Of a stretch of 64,000 bases of DNA, positions 55,701 to 64,000 are shown one piece after another. The notes beneath the pieces are model-generated. The model had not been told where the DNA came from. It saw only the letters and a program-made list of their open reading frames with translations, and did not search any database. The position numbers and the translations under genes are program-made. Each line of letters begins with the position of its first letter. The stretch's first letter is position 1. The DNA is from Mayamaea pseudoterrestris (lineage: Eukaryota; Bacillariophyta; Bacillariophyceae; Sellaphorales; Sellaphoraceae), in the NCBI GenBank assembly GCA_027923505.1, contig BROI01000006.1, positions 930,001-994,000 of the forward strand, read 5' to 3'.

Positions 55701-56357
55701 AAGCTGTTGTTGTGCAACGAAATTGCTGTCGTGTACTATCAAAGTAAGAACATCTTGAACGTCACCTTCGCTCGAAATTGAGGTTGACTCCAATGTCGGC
55801 GAAAGTTCCTTTTCATTCGACTCGGCCTCATCCGCTGCTGGCTTGGGGTTACTGCTTGCGGTATCAGAAGCAAGTTTGCGGCCTTTTTTCAAGCGCTTGG
55901 GCTCCCCAATGCGAGCTTGCTCGCCTTTTACAAGAGTCAGGTCTGCAATTGCCACGTACGGCCACTCTGAATCTTCTTCAAAGGTGACAAGGACAATGGA
56001 AAGCTGTGCAATATCGCTGCTTTCGTTGAGGCAGCTTATACTGCTTTCAACAACCTTGTCAGCCTTGATTCGCATTGAGTAAATCCCATCGGAGAGGAGC
56101 AACTGCATGAAGAAAAGTGAGGAGAAGATGATTAGGGATGCGCTGCGCCAACTACCAAGGAAGAACCTTCAATCTGCTCGACTCACCGTATTTGGATATA
56201 TGCTAATATCCTGTCCAGCGTTGAAACAAATCGAAAGCACTTGCAGCAAATGCTCTTGTCCGACGACTTCATTCTTGCATTCCGATTGATTCGCAGGCGA
56301 AGTCGCCGCCAAGGAGGCGATTGACGACAGCAAACCAGAAGAAAGCGTCGTTGACAT
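52767..56357 (-). CDS. SF1 helicase (UPF1/MOV10-like) with RPA70N-like N-terminal domain, two exons
   Basis: Exon 1 is 56357-56187 and exon 2 is 56102-52767, with an 84-nt phase-0 intron (GTGAGT...CATGCAG). The join gives SIYPNT-LLLSDGIYSMRIK. The product is 1168 aa. Residues about 25-125 read like the N-terminal OB fold of RPA1: LLQVLSI, LLLSDGIYSM, a later hydrophobic strand and VAIADLTLV. A charged, Ser-rich linker follows. The helicase starts with an N-terminal beta-barrel-like region, then Walker A GPAGTGKT (about 616), DEAAQ (about 770), LCGDPRQLSPS, NYRGHPS, VEDYQAVERDVILLSLTRS and SNVAMTRAQ. This set is SF1 UPF1-like, closest in appearance to MOV10/SDE3 RNA helicases. The RPA-like part could instead point to DNA repair or replication. 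Confidence 0.87.
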
Positions 56358-56671
56358 TATAAATACGTTTTTAGTCAATCTTTCCTTGCTATACCTGTAC
56401 GTGCAGGTATCTCTCGGAAGCCTTTGCTTGTTTTCAATGTATGGATCGTTGCTTGAGTCGTTGAACAGTAACGCCAGAATGTGTCAACTTTTCGTCATCA
56501 AGTCGCTTGCAATCTCTTATTTCCCCCGTCAAGAGACTTTTAGAAGCTGTCTGGCCAAGGTAAACGCCCGATGAAACTTTCAAGGGAATGCATTGGGTGC
56601 CGGCGGGTTCGTTCTGATTATTTTTGGATCGCCATGGTTTGCGCCTGTCGACAATTTTGCGGTGCGACGCT
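56358..56671. other. Spacer between the helicase start and the CRE-like repeat
   Basis: 314 bp with the helicase promoter. A short inverted pair TACCTGTACGTGCAGGTA lies at 56391-56408. No gene was seen. Confidence 0.4.
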
Positions 56672-57060
56672 GTGACGTAATTGACACTGGCACTCGTTTC
56701 GTACTATTGCCTTAATGACGTAATTGACACTGGCACTTGTTTCATACTATTGCCTTATGACGTAATTGACACTGGCACTCGTTTCATACTATTGCCTTTG
56801 TGACGTAGTTTTCACAAGCACTTGTTTCATACTATTGCCTTATGACGTAGTTTTCACTGGCACTCGTTTCATACTATTGCTTTGTGACGTAGTTTTCACT
56901 GGCACTTGTTTCACACTCCTGCCTTGTGACGTAGTTTTCACTGGCACTCGTTTCGTACTATTGCCTTGTGACGTAATTGACACTGGCACTCGTTTCATAC
57001 TATTGCCTTCTGATGTAATTGACACTGGCACTCGTTTCGTACTATTGCCTTGTGACGTAA
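56672..57060. promoter_or_regulatory. Ten phased TGACGT repeats upstream of aconitase
   Basis: TGACGTA begins at 56672, 56715, 56758, 56801, 56843, 56885, 56927, 56969, 57011 (TGATGTA) and 57053. Spacings are three of 43 bp and then six of 42 bp, four helical turns, so all sites face the same side of the DNA. The rest of the unit (ACTGGCACTCGTTTCATACT) is conserved too. TGACGT is the core of CRE/bZIP sites and of the CO2-cAMP-responsive elements known from diatom carbonic-anhydrase promoters. A further GTCACGTGACGC lies at 57081-57092. The array ends 217 bp before the aconitase ATG. Confidence 0.8.
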
Positions 57061-57277
57061 TTACCTTCTCAGTCACGAGTGTCACGTGACGCGCCTCGAG
57101 GTTCGAGCAGCTGCTGCCGGATCCATTCGCTGTCGCTCGCTTGCTGCTGCTCTTGAAAAGGATTCTTCCGTGCGAAGCACTTGGACGACTGGTCGCGAAG
57201 ACAGATATCTTCTCGCACTTTAACTCTCTGTATCTATCACTACTATAGCAGTGAAAGCAAGTCAATTAGCTAGGACC

Positions 57278-60175
57278 ATGATGATGCTTGCTCACCGCCG
57301 CGTTGCGGTTCGAAGCTTGTCGACCTTGATGGGTCGCGTGAGTGCCGGCCGCAATTTGATTCCAGCCACCTCTCGCATTGGAGCCATGTCTACGATGGAT
57401 GTCTCGATGTTGCAAGCCATTGGATCAAGTACATCGTCATCTACGTTTAATCGCTCGTTTCATTCATCGTCTCCAGTGACATTGTCAGCATCATCGCCAT
57501 TTTTGAGCGACTACCAAAAGCACGTTGACGAGCGCGCGCAAATGGCAGCCGGCTTTGGGATTGCGCCACTGCCACTCAATGCCTCGCAAGTTTCTACATT
57601 GCTCAACGAACTAGAAAAGGAACCAGTCGACTCTGCAACCGCCAAGCAGCTGTTGGAATTATTCACCGAGCGCGTTCCTCCAGGAGTCGATGAAGCCGCC
57701 TATGTCAAGGCGACGTGGCTGTCAAGCATTGCCAAGGGATCGACGACTAGTCCTCACATGGATCGTGCGCAAGCCATCAAGCTACTTGGAACCATGCAGG
57801 GCGGCTATAACGTTGCGGCGCTGGTGGAGTTGCTGGAAGATTCGGACGAAAGTCTTGCCGTGTTGGCGGGCGAGCAGCTGTCGCATACACTCTTGGTGTT
57901 TGACGCCTACTATGACGTGGAAGCGCTTCATAAAAAGGGCGTCAAAGCCGCTACAACCGTATTGGAAAGCTGGGCGAATGCCGATTGGTTTTTGAAAAAG
58001 CCAAAGGTTCCAACCAAAATGAGCGCCACCGTCTTTCGCGTCACTGGCGAAACTAATACCGACGACCTTAGTCCAGCCCAGGATGCTTGGAGTCGACCCG
58101 ATATTCCGCTCCACGCCGTCAGCATGCTCAAGAATGCCCGCGATGGCATTGTGCCAGTCAAGGATGGTGAGATTGGGCCGCTCAAACAAATCAAAGAGTT
58201 GCAAGCCAAGGGACTACCACTAGCCTACGTTGGTGACGTGGTTGGGACGGGTAGTTCGCGCAAGTCGGCTACCAACTCGGTGCTTTGGTACATGGGTGAT
58301 GCCATTCCATATACCCCAAACATTAAAGCAGGTGGTTTGTGCATTGGTCAAAAGATTGCGCCCATTTTCTTCAACACCATGGAAGACTCTGGTTCATTGC
58401 CGATTGAAATGTCAGTGGACGCTTTGAACATGGGTGATGCCATTGATGTATATCCATATGATGGCAAAGTTTGCAAGCATGGGACTGATGAAGTCATTTC
58501 CGAATTTACGCTCAAGACGCCAGTCATTTTGGATGAAGTTCGCGCTGGTGGACGCATTCCGCTCATTATTGGACGTGGATTGACGGCCAAGGCGCGCGAA
58601 ACGCTTGGCCGAGCATCAGACTTGACGGATGTTTTTGTCATGCCGCAGCTTCCTGAGGGAGCCAACGAGCCAAAGGGATTTACGCTGGCGCAAAAGATGG
58701 TTGCCAAGGCGTGTGGATTACCAGAGACGCAAGGTGTCGTCCCCAATCAGTACTGCGAACCCATGATGACCACGGTTGGCAGTCAAGACACGACGGGTCC
58801 GATGACTCGCGACGAACTACGCTCCTTGGCTTGCCTGGGATTTTCGGCCGACTTGGTCATGCAGTCGTTTTGCCATACAGCCGCCTACCCAAAACCAGTC
58901 GACGTTGTCACACACCATACGTTGCCCGAATTTATTCGCACGCGTGGTGGAGTTTCGCTGCGACCAGGTGATGGAATCATTCACTCATGGATCAATCGCA
59001 TGTTACTGCCTGATACGGTTGGAACCGGTGGTGACTCGCATACACGCTTTCCCATTGGTATTTCATTTCCAGCGGGTAGTGGATTGGTAGCGTTTGCGGC
59101 TGCGACGGGTATCATGCCGCTCGACATGCCGGAATCCGTCTTGGTGCGATTCAGTGGTGAAATGCAACCTGGTATCACGCTACGCGATCTTGTCCAGGCG
59201 ATTCCATACACAGCGATCCAAATGGGACTCTTGACGGTGGAGAAGAAGGGCAAGAAGAATGTGTTTTCGGGACGCATTTTGGAGATTGAAGGCTTGCCAG
59301 ACTTGAAGTGCGAGCAAGCTTTTGAGTTGTCGGACGCTTCGGCTGAGCGTTCAGCGGCTGGGTGCACTATTAAGCTGAACAAGGAACCGATTATTGAATA
59401 CATGAACTCGAACATTGTCATGCTCAAGTGGATGATTTCAGAAGGCTACGGCGATCGTCGCACATTGGAGCGCCGTATTGCTCGCATGGAGGAGTGGGTT
59501 GCGAACCCAATCTTGATGGAAGCTGACAAGCAGGCGGACTATGCGTGTGTCATTGATATTAATTTAAATGACTTGAAAGAGCCAGTGCTTGCCTTGCCAA
59601 ACGATCCGGATGCCTGCGCGCTACTGTCAGAGGTGGCTGGGTCCAAGATCGACGAAGTCTTTATTGGAAGCTGCATGACGAACATTGGTCACTTCCGCGC
59701 GGCAGGCAAGCTATTGAATCAGCTCCAAAAACCGCTTCCAACTCGTCTTTGGGTCGCCCCTCCCACCAAGATGGACGAAGCGCAGTTGATTGAGGAAGGA
59801 TACTATGGCATATTTGGAGCGAGTGGAGCCCGCACGGAAATGCCGGGCTGCTCCTTGTGCATGGGTAACCAAGCTCGTGTCGCTCCCGGATCAACGGTTG
59901 TTTCAACCAGTACGCGCAATTTCCCGAATCGCCTTGGACAAGGCGCGAACGTTTACCTCGCCAGTGCGGAATTGGCGGCCATTGCGAGCATCGAGGGTGA
60001 GCTTCCATCGGTTGATACCTACATGAAGTACATGAGCCAGGTCAATGCGACAGCTGCTGATACATACCGCTACTTAAATTTCGACGAGCTTCCAGACTAT
60101 GTCAACTCAGCCGGTTCAGTGGAGATTAGTGAGGAGATGAGAGCGGCGGCGCACAAGCTTTCAGCTGGACAGTAA
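57278..60175 (+). CDS. acnB: Aconitate hydratase B (AcnB type), mitochondrial
   Basis: Turns citrate into isocitrate in the TCA cycle. ATG at 57278 (the frame above begins with GTG), 965 aa. Residues 1-85 are Arg/Ser-rich with almost no acids, a mitochondrial presequence. AcnB starts at [20 protein letters not shown]. Order: HEAT-like N-terminal domain, swivel domain, then the three catalytic domains, the order of AcnB and not of AcnA/eukaryotic ACO2. The 4Fe-4S ligands are Cys799 (GSCMTNIGH), Cys858 and Cys861 (CSLCMGN). Their spacings of 59 and 3 equal those of E. coli AcnB (Cys710, 769, 772). The active-site Arg/Ser region near the swivel ([12 protein letters not shown]) is also present. 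The promoter carries the TGACGT array. Confidence 0.97.
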   Translation: MMMLAHRRVAVRSLSTLMGRVSAGRNLIPATSRIGAMSTMDVSMLQAIGSSTSSSTFNRSFHSSSPVTLSASSPFLSDYQKHVDERAQMAAGFGIAPLPLNASQVSTLLNELEKEPVDSATAKQLLELFTERVPPGVDEAAYVKATWLSSIAKGSTTSPHMDRAQAIKLLGTMQGGYNVAALVELLEDSDESLAVLAGEQLSHTLLVFDAYYDVEALHKKGVKAATTVLESWANADWFLKKPKVPTKMSATVFRVTGETNTDDLSPAQDAWSRPDIPLHAVSMLKNARDGIVPVKDGEIGPLKQIKELQAKGLPLAYVGDVVGTGSSRKSATNSVLWYMGDAIPYTPNIKAGGLCIGQKIAPIFFNTMEDSGSLPIEMSVDALNMGDAIDVYPYDGKVCKHGTDEVISEFTLKTPVILDEVRAGGRIPLIIGRGLTAKARETLGRASDLTDVFVMPQLPEGANEPKGFTLAQKMVAKACGLPETQGVVPNQYCEPMMTTVGSQDTTGPMTRDELRSLACLGFSADLVMQSFCHTAAYPKPVDVVTHHTLPEFIRTRGGVSLRPGDGIIHSWINRMLLPDTVGTGGDSHTRFPIGISFPAGSGLVAFAAATGIMPLDMPESVLVRFSGEMQPGITLRDLVQAIPYTAIQMGLLTVEKKGKKNVFSGRILEIEGLPDLKCEQAFELSDASAERSAAGCTIKLNKEPIIEYMNSNIVMLKWMISEGYGDRRTLERRIARMEEWVANPILMEADKQADYACVIDINLNDLKEPVLALPNDPDACALLSEVAGSKIDEVFIGSCMTNIGHFRAAGKLLNQLQKPLPTRLWVAPPTKMDEAQLIEEGYYGIFGASGARTEMPGCSLCMGNQARVAPGSTVVSTSTRNFPNRLGQGANVYLASAELAAIASIEGELPSVDTYMKYMSQVNATAADTYRYLNFDELPDYVNSAGSVEISEEMRAAAHKLSAGQ

Positions 60176-60295
60176 GGATGTGTATGGTGCGTTGAATTTA
60201 AATGTTAACTTCAGACTAAATATTTCGATGACGAATGCGACGCCATGATAATTTGGGTATTCGTTATGAGGTATATGTACGTCTTCGTTTTACGA

Positions 60296-62383
60296 TCAAT
60301 CTTCTTCCAGTGTTTGACTGCCATTACCAAAACCAACAGGCATGGCGACCTTGCTGCTACTCGCCAACGTTGGGAGGTCGACCAGATCTGGATCACGAAA
60401 CAGACGCCTTGATATGTCGCAATTAGCAAGATTGCTCGTGCTAGAACTTCTCGAGAGCGCATTTACTGTCAAATCAGTCTCAGACAAGCTTTCAGCATGT
60501 AGTCGCACAGGACATTCCACCATTTCCATATCCAGCCCATCATCACCGGCACCTAGTCCCCATTCATCATTTGCCGAATCGCTAGCGTCGTCATTCTTCT
60601 TCTTCCTCTTGCTCACGCGAGGAAGCGACGACTGAATTCCGCCCATGGACGAAGGAATAACATTTTTCATCAAGTTTGCCGCCTGTGACTGCTGGCCGCC
60701 TCGTATACTATCATCATTGTCGACCAGCAACATTCCATCACGCGTCGTGGCATTTGCATGGTGCATTGGATCGAACAAAAATCGCTGAAACTTGTAGAGC
60801 GGTCGAATCACTTGGTAGTTGCGTCCCATGACTTGTTGAAGCAGCAGTAAAAACCCGACCATGCTGAACATTAAAACCATGAGCGCCAATATGTAATCAC
60901 TGTAATCAGCGTCGGCAATCAACGAAGGGTGGGTTGCCGACGGCATGGCCGTGTTGACTGAAACGATCTGCAAATAGGGAGTCGTCAAATTCACTCGATA
61001 GTAGTACGACCCATCAAAGAATACATAGGCTCGCGCCGTGGTATTTGTCACTGCCAAGCCATATCTTGGATTCTGAAAACATTGCGCAATCGTTTGCACC
61101 ATGAGTGAACCATCACCATTCAGCAGCGCTGTTTGATACATGCCAGCGGCTTGGGTGTGCGTTGCGTTTGCAGCCTTTTTGGCCGCTTCGGCTGCGGCGG
61201 CAGCCGCCTGCGCCGCCTGCTCGTTTCCGGAGTGTTGCGCGTCCTCGGCAGCAGATTGTGCATCCTGTGCAGCTTCGGAAGCGTCTTGAGCAGCTTGACT
61301 GGCGTCATCCTTGTTGAGTGGAGCTACCGTCTTGAGCATGGTTGGTGCTAGAGAAACTGATGGTTGCAGCGTTGGTGATTGTGAAATAGTTGCATTGGTC
61401 GAGTCGTTGATTGTTGTCAATGGCGTTGGTGCAAAGTCCGTCAAGGATCCCAGCAGTAAGTCTTCCAGCGTCCGATGGTACATTCCATTGTCGTTTCTCG
61501 ACCGCTCCTTGCGCTTACGATTGCCGATGGTTCGATTGGTCTTGCGTGGTTGTTCATACATGCTGTAGTTGGCCGTGGCCATGGAGGTTAAGCAATTGTA
61601 AAGCTTGCTGTAAAACAGCGTCGGATCCAAACTATCAAAGTTATCATTGTTTCCTACATGAACACGCTGCACGTCACTGGCGATTAACCGCAGTTGCCAC
61701 CGGTTTGGAAGAATCAAAGGAGACAAGTCAACTCCAACATCTGCAAGATGCTGCAGAAGGGCAAGCAAAAAGTCTAGGTCACTGCTTGACTTTAGCAGCA
61801 GTTCGTTCGTAGATTTCTTGTAGACACTAAACGGCTGATACCGCCGTCGCGACTTTGTCGGATAAGCTACAGCCGTTTGCAGTAGATTCTTGAGGACGGC
61901 GCCAGTCATGGTGGCAACATAGGTGGCGGAATGATAGTCATTCGGACTGATTCTTGTGGTAAAGTAGATGCGCGCCTCATTGTCCCAAGCAACAAATTTC
62001 TGCTGTTGACTGCCTTCTCCTTCATCGTCATGCGTGACGAGTCGAGGAATGGCTTCATGCGTCAAGTCCAGTCCTTGTCGAAGCGGACCATACTCTAGCG
62101 TAAACTCGCGGCGGCGTTGTTCGAGCGACGAAAGTAAACTTGCACTTGGCGGTCGGTAGCGTAAACCCAGCGCCAGCTTTCGCACTGGGATTGTAGAATT
62201 GGCCAATCCATGCAAAAGTGCAGTTCGTTGGAGAACGTAGCATTCCAAAACGCTCGAAGCATCCAAGCCTTGGGTGAGTGATGGGATGAGCGAGGCTGTC
62301 AAAATTCGAGGAACTGTTGCAGGGTCGTTGCTGCTGCTGCTACTAGTGCTAGTTGCGGAGTTATCGCCTGCTGCAACGCTCAT
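60296..62383 (-). CDS. Unknown single-pass membrane protein (695 aa)
   Basis: ATG at 62383, 695 aa. Residues about 30-290 are globular with no recognised domain (LGLRYRPPSASLL, WDNEARIYFTTRISPNDYHS). Residues about 368-410 form an Ala/Gln/Asp helix of heptad-like repeats (DASQAAQDASEAAQDAQSAA). A second folded part with several N-glycosylation sequons (NTT, NLT) follows. One membrane helix lies at about 495-520 (YILALMVLMFSMVGFLLLLQ). The C-terminal 170 residues are charged and hydrophilic with a basic patch (RVSKRKKKNDD). The topology is probably lumenal/extracellular N-terminus and cytosolic tail, although no signal peptide is seen. It is convergent with aconitase, 120 bp apart. Confidence 0.75.
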   Translation of the reverse strand: MSVAAGDNSATSTSSSSSNDPATVPRILTASLIPSLTQGLDASSVLECYVLQRTALLHGLANSTIPVRKLALGLRYRPPSASLLSSLEQRRREFTLEYGPLRQGLDLTHEAIPRLVTHDDEGEGSQQQKFVAWDNEARIYFTTRISPNDYHSATYVATMTGAVLKNLLQTAVAYPTKSRRRYQPFSVYKKSTNELLLKSSSDLDFLLALLQHLADVGVDLSPLILPNRWQLRLIASDVQRVHVGNNDNFDSLDPTLFYSKLYNCLTSMATANYSMYEQPRKTNRTIGNRKRKERSRNDNGMYHRTLEDLLLGSLTDFAPTPLTTINDSTNATISQSPTLQPSVSLAPTMLKTVAPLNKDDASQAAQDASEAAQDAQSAAEDAQHSGNEQAAQAAAAAAEAAKKAANATHTQAAGMYQTALLNGDGSLMVQTIAQCFQNPRYGLAVTNTTARAYVFFDGSYYYRVNLTTPYLQIVSVNTAMPSATHPSLIADADYSDYILALMVLMFSMVGFLLLLQQVMGRNYQVIRPLYKFQRFLFDPMHHANATTRDGMLLVDNDDSIRGGQQSQAANLMKNVIPSSMGGIQSSLPRVSKRKKKNDDASDSANDEWGLGAGDDGLDMEMVECPVRLHAESLSETDLTVNALSRSSSTSNLANCDISRRLFRDPDLVDLPTLASSSKVAMPVGFGNGSQTLEED

Positions 62384-62872
62384 TTCCTCTTTTAAAAGAA
62401 ATTCTTTCTATCTCTATGCTCTCTGCCATGTACAGTAACTGCCTGATAGGTGTAACAGGTGGATGAAAATGGCTACCGGTGGCTCATGGTCGCCATTCTC
62501 TCGGCCGTTTTTGGCTGTCGCATCGGTTTGCGATCCAAGACTCGAGCAAGCGCAAAGCGATGGCAACATTGGCAACAAGTTGGGTAGCTATCACGACTCA
62601 CCTGCGATACAGGTAGCTCTTCAAAGTCGAGCGATTCTAGCCTGATAGAAGCAGGTGGATACATCATAGAATTAGTGTATAAGTCCCTGTATGCTTGCGG
62701 GTCCGACCGACTTTTCTACGTACCTCCAGCTTGCGCTTGAAGCGGCATTTCGGTTTAGGCGTTGTGAAGGAAAACAACTGGCCGTACAATCCATGTGTTG
62801 GCTCAACTAAACAAATTATAGGAAGCAGATTGTTTCATATCAATATAAAGTTAATTATCCCGCTCCCGTCAT
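62384..62872. other. Intergenic spacer, no gene seen
   Basis: 489 bp holding the promoter of the membrane-protein gene and the 3' UTR of the last gene. No repeats or RNA genes were recognised. Confidence 0.4.
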
Positions 62873-63949
62873 TTACGATGCATCCTCCGTCCCCAAGGAT
62901 ACTCGTCGGTTTTCACGCTTCAAATAGGCCAGCTCCAATAAATGGCCCTTTGGTGGAGTAGCTGCGGCGTCGTGGGATCCGGCGTTAAGCAGCTCCATCT
63001 CATGGCCGGGTATCATTGCCTTAGAGTCGTCGGTACACTCCTCGACAGCCGGCTCGGGCAAAATGGCCGCACTTGTCGAAGAATGTTTGTTCGCTCGGCG
63101 CTCTCTTGCCATCTCACCAATACTTTTGCGCTCAATTCTTACAGGAGTTGTCGGTAACGAAATCGGCTGCTGCAAACATTTATTCTCCACGTGACTGGCA
63201 TTGATGTTTCCTACCTCCTCGACTGCAGCGTCGACCGTCGGGAGTTTCTCTGCCGAACTCAGTGTTGGCACCACCAAATTGGCTATTTCAAGGTCATGAA
63301 CAGATCCAGAAAGACGACGCGCCGACACAAGCGGCAGCAATGCGCTCTTATGTGGTCGATTAGCGGCTTTCTCCATAGACATTCGGGCCCTTCTGGCTTC
63401 GCTGAGTAGCATAGGGCTACCCACCGGCTTGACTCCAGCGTCTGGAGCGGATGGTATTGTCGTAAGTGATGGTTCGTCCGTCGTGAAACAGTCGGGAGGC
63501 TCGACAAGATCCTCCTTTTCTTTTACTAAATTGTTGCAAGCAGTCTCTATCACATGTATCAGAGATGATTGACCTTCTGGCGAAAGTAAAGCCTCCTTTT
63601 TGAATGTGCATTCAACTCCGGGCATCGTTTCTGCATTTGCCGCATTGATAGGGACTGATTCGGTTGGCATGCTCTGACATTCAGCTTCATGAGCTTTTGC
63701 TGAATTGTGTGTCTCCGAAGAGGAATTGAAATGTGGTAGCTTGTCGGTGTGCTTGACAACTGTTGCTTTCATTGGAGAGTGAGATGCAATCGGCTTTGTT
63801 GGTGACCGAAGAATTAGATTTTCAAAAAGTGCTCGAGCATGTTGGACACCGGAGCTCGGAACATTTTCCGGGTCATAGCTTTGTGGAGGCTCTGGCGTTT
63901 CCAACACTACGTGCGTCCTGCTATCCTCATTACAAGCGTTCTTGTCCAT
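62873..63949 (-). CDS. Unknown charged protein (358 aa), 5' end possibly beyond window
   Basis: The first in-frame ATG is at 63949, giving 358 aa; the frame stays open to the window edge, so upstream exons or an earlier start cannot be excluded. No known domain. Two similar segments, SEARRARMSMEKAANRPHK (about residue 190) and KSIGEMARERRANKHSS (about residue 295), may be a short basic helical repeat. There are several S/T-P sites (RSPTKPIA, SHSPMKATV, TTPVRI). The C-terminal LLELAYLKRENRRVSLG is probably helical. It does not carry the P1-P5 C-terminal motif. Function unknown. Confidence 0.6.
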   Translation of the reverse strand: MDKNACNEDSRTHVVLETPEPPQSYDPENVPSSGVQHARALFENLILRSPTKPIASHSPMKATVVKHTDKLPHFNSSSETHNSAKAHEAECQSMPTESVPINAANAETMPGVECTFKKEALLSPEGQSSLIHVIETACNNLVKEKEDLVEPPDCFTTDEPSLTTIPSAPDAGVKPVGSPMLLSEARRARMSMEKAANRPHKSALLPLVSARRLSGSVHDLEIANLVVPTLSSAEKLPTVDAAVEEVGNINASHVENKCLQQPISLPTTPVRIERKSIGEMARERRANKHSSTSAAILPEPAVEECTDDSKAMIPGHEMELLNAGSHDAAATPPKGHLLELAYLKRENRRVSLGTEDAS

Positions 63950-64000
63950 GGTAGCCAACGTACTGACTTTGTTGTCGCTCGCCAAAGTACCAACACTCCC

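Overview
The window looks like nuclear DNA of a photosynthetic stramenopile, most likely a diatom. Three things point there. Two proteins carry a signal peptide followed by an ASAFAP-type motif, the entry signal of red-derived secondary plastids. The mitochondrial aconitase is of the bacterial AcnB type. Introns are few, short (84-95 nt, one of 283 nt) and GT-AG. The species cannot be fixed from the sequence alone. Coding DNA is compact and is broken up by satellite blocks and one young Ty1/copia element.

Layout. 1-1900: two unrelated satellite arrays (169 bp and about 172 bp). 2202-15568: assimilatory nitrate reductase, a small plastid-targeted membrane protein, the molybdenum-cofactor enzyme MoaA/CNX2, a plastid-targeted M18 aminopeptidase, an MFS transporter, a small unknown protein and the first member (P1) of a disordered-protein family. 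16136-17134: a ubiquitin-nickel superoxide dismutase fusion. 17561-18995: a third satellite (about 500 bp). 19808-21565: a fibrillin-like protein. 22281-30217: a whole-looking Ty1/copia element with identical 208-bp LTRs. 30693-47033: four more members of the disordered family (P2-P5), interleaved with a TPT-type transporter and an ankyrin/coiled-coil protein. 47140-52590: a 357-bp satellite of about 15 units. 52767-56357: an SF1 helicase with an RPA70N-like N-terminus. 56672-57060: ten phased copies of a TGACGT-containing 42-43 bp repeat in front of mitochondrial aconitase B (57278-60175). 60296-64000: two unassigned proteins.

How genes may relate. Nitrate reductase needs molybdopterin, and MoaA makes its first intermediate; the two genes lie 1 kb apart. 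In the Ub-NiSOD fusion the residue after ubiquitin Gly76 is the His that must become the free N-terminus of NiSOD, so ubiquitin cleavage would do the job of the bacterial SodX protease. The family P1-P5 has different, long, basic, Ser-rich bodies but the same C-terminal motif of about 30 residues and recurring short linear motifs. It is the best candidate here for an undescribed system. All starts below were checked for a true ATG; splice sites were read by eye from GT/AG, phase and protein continuity.
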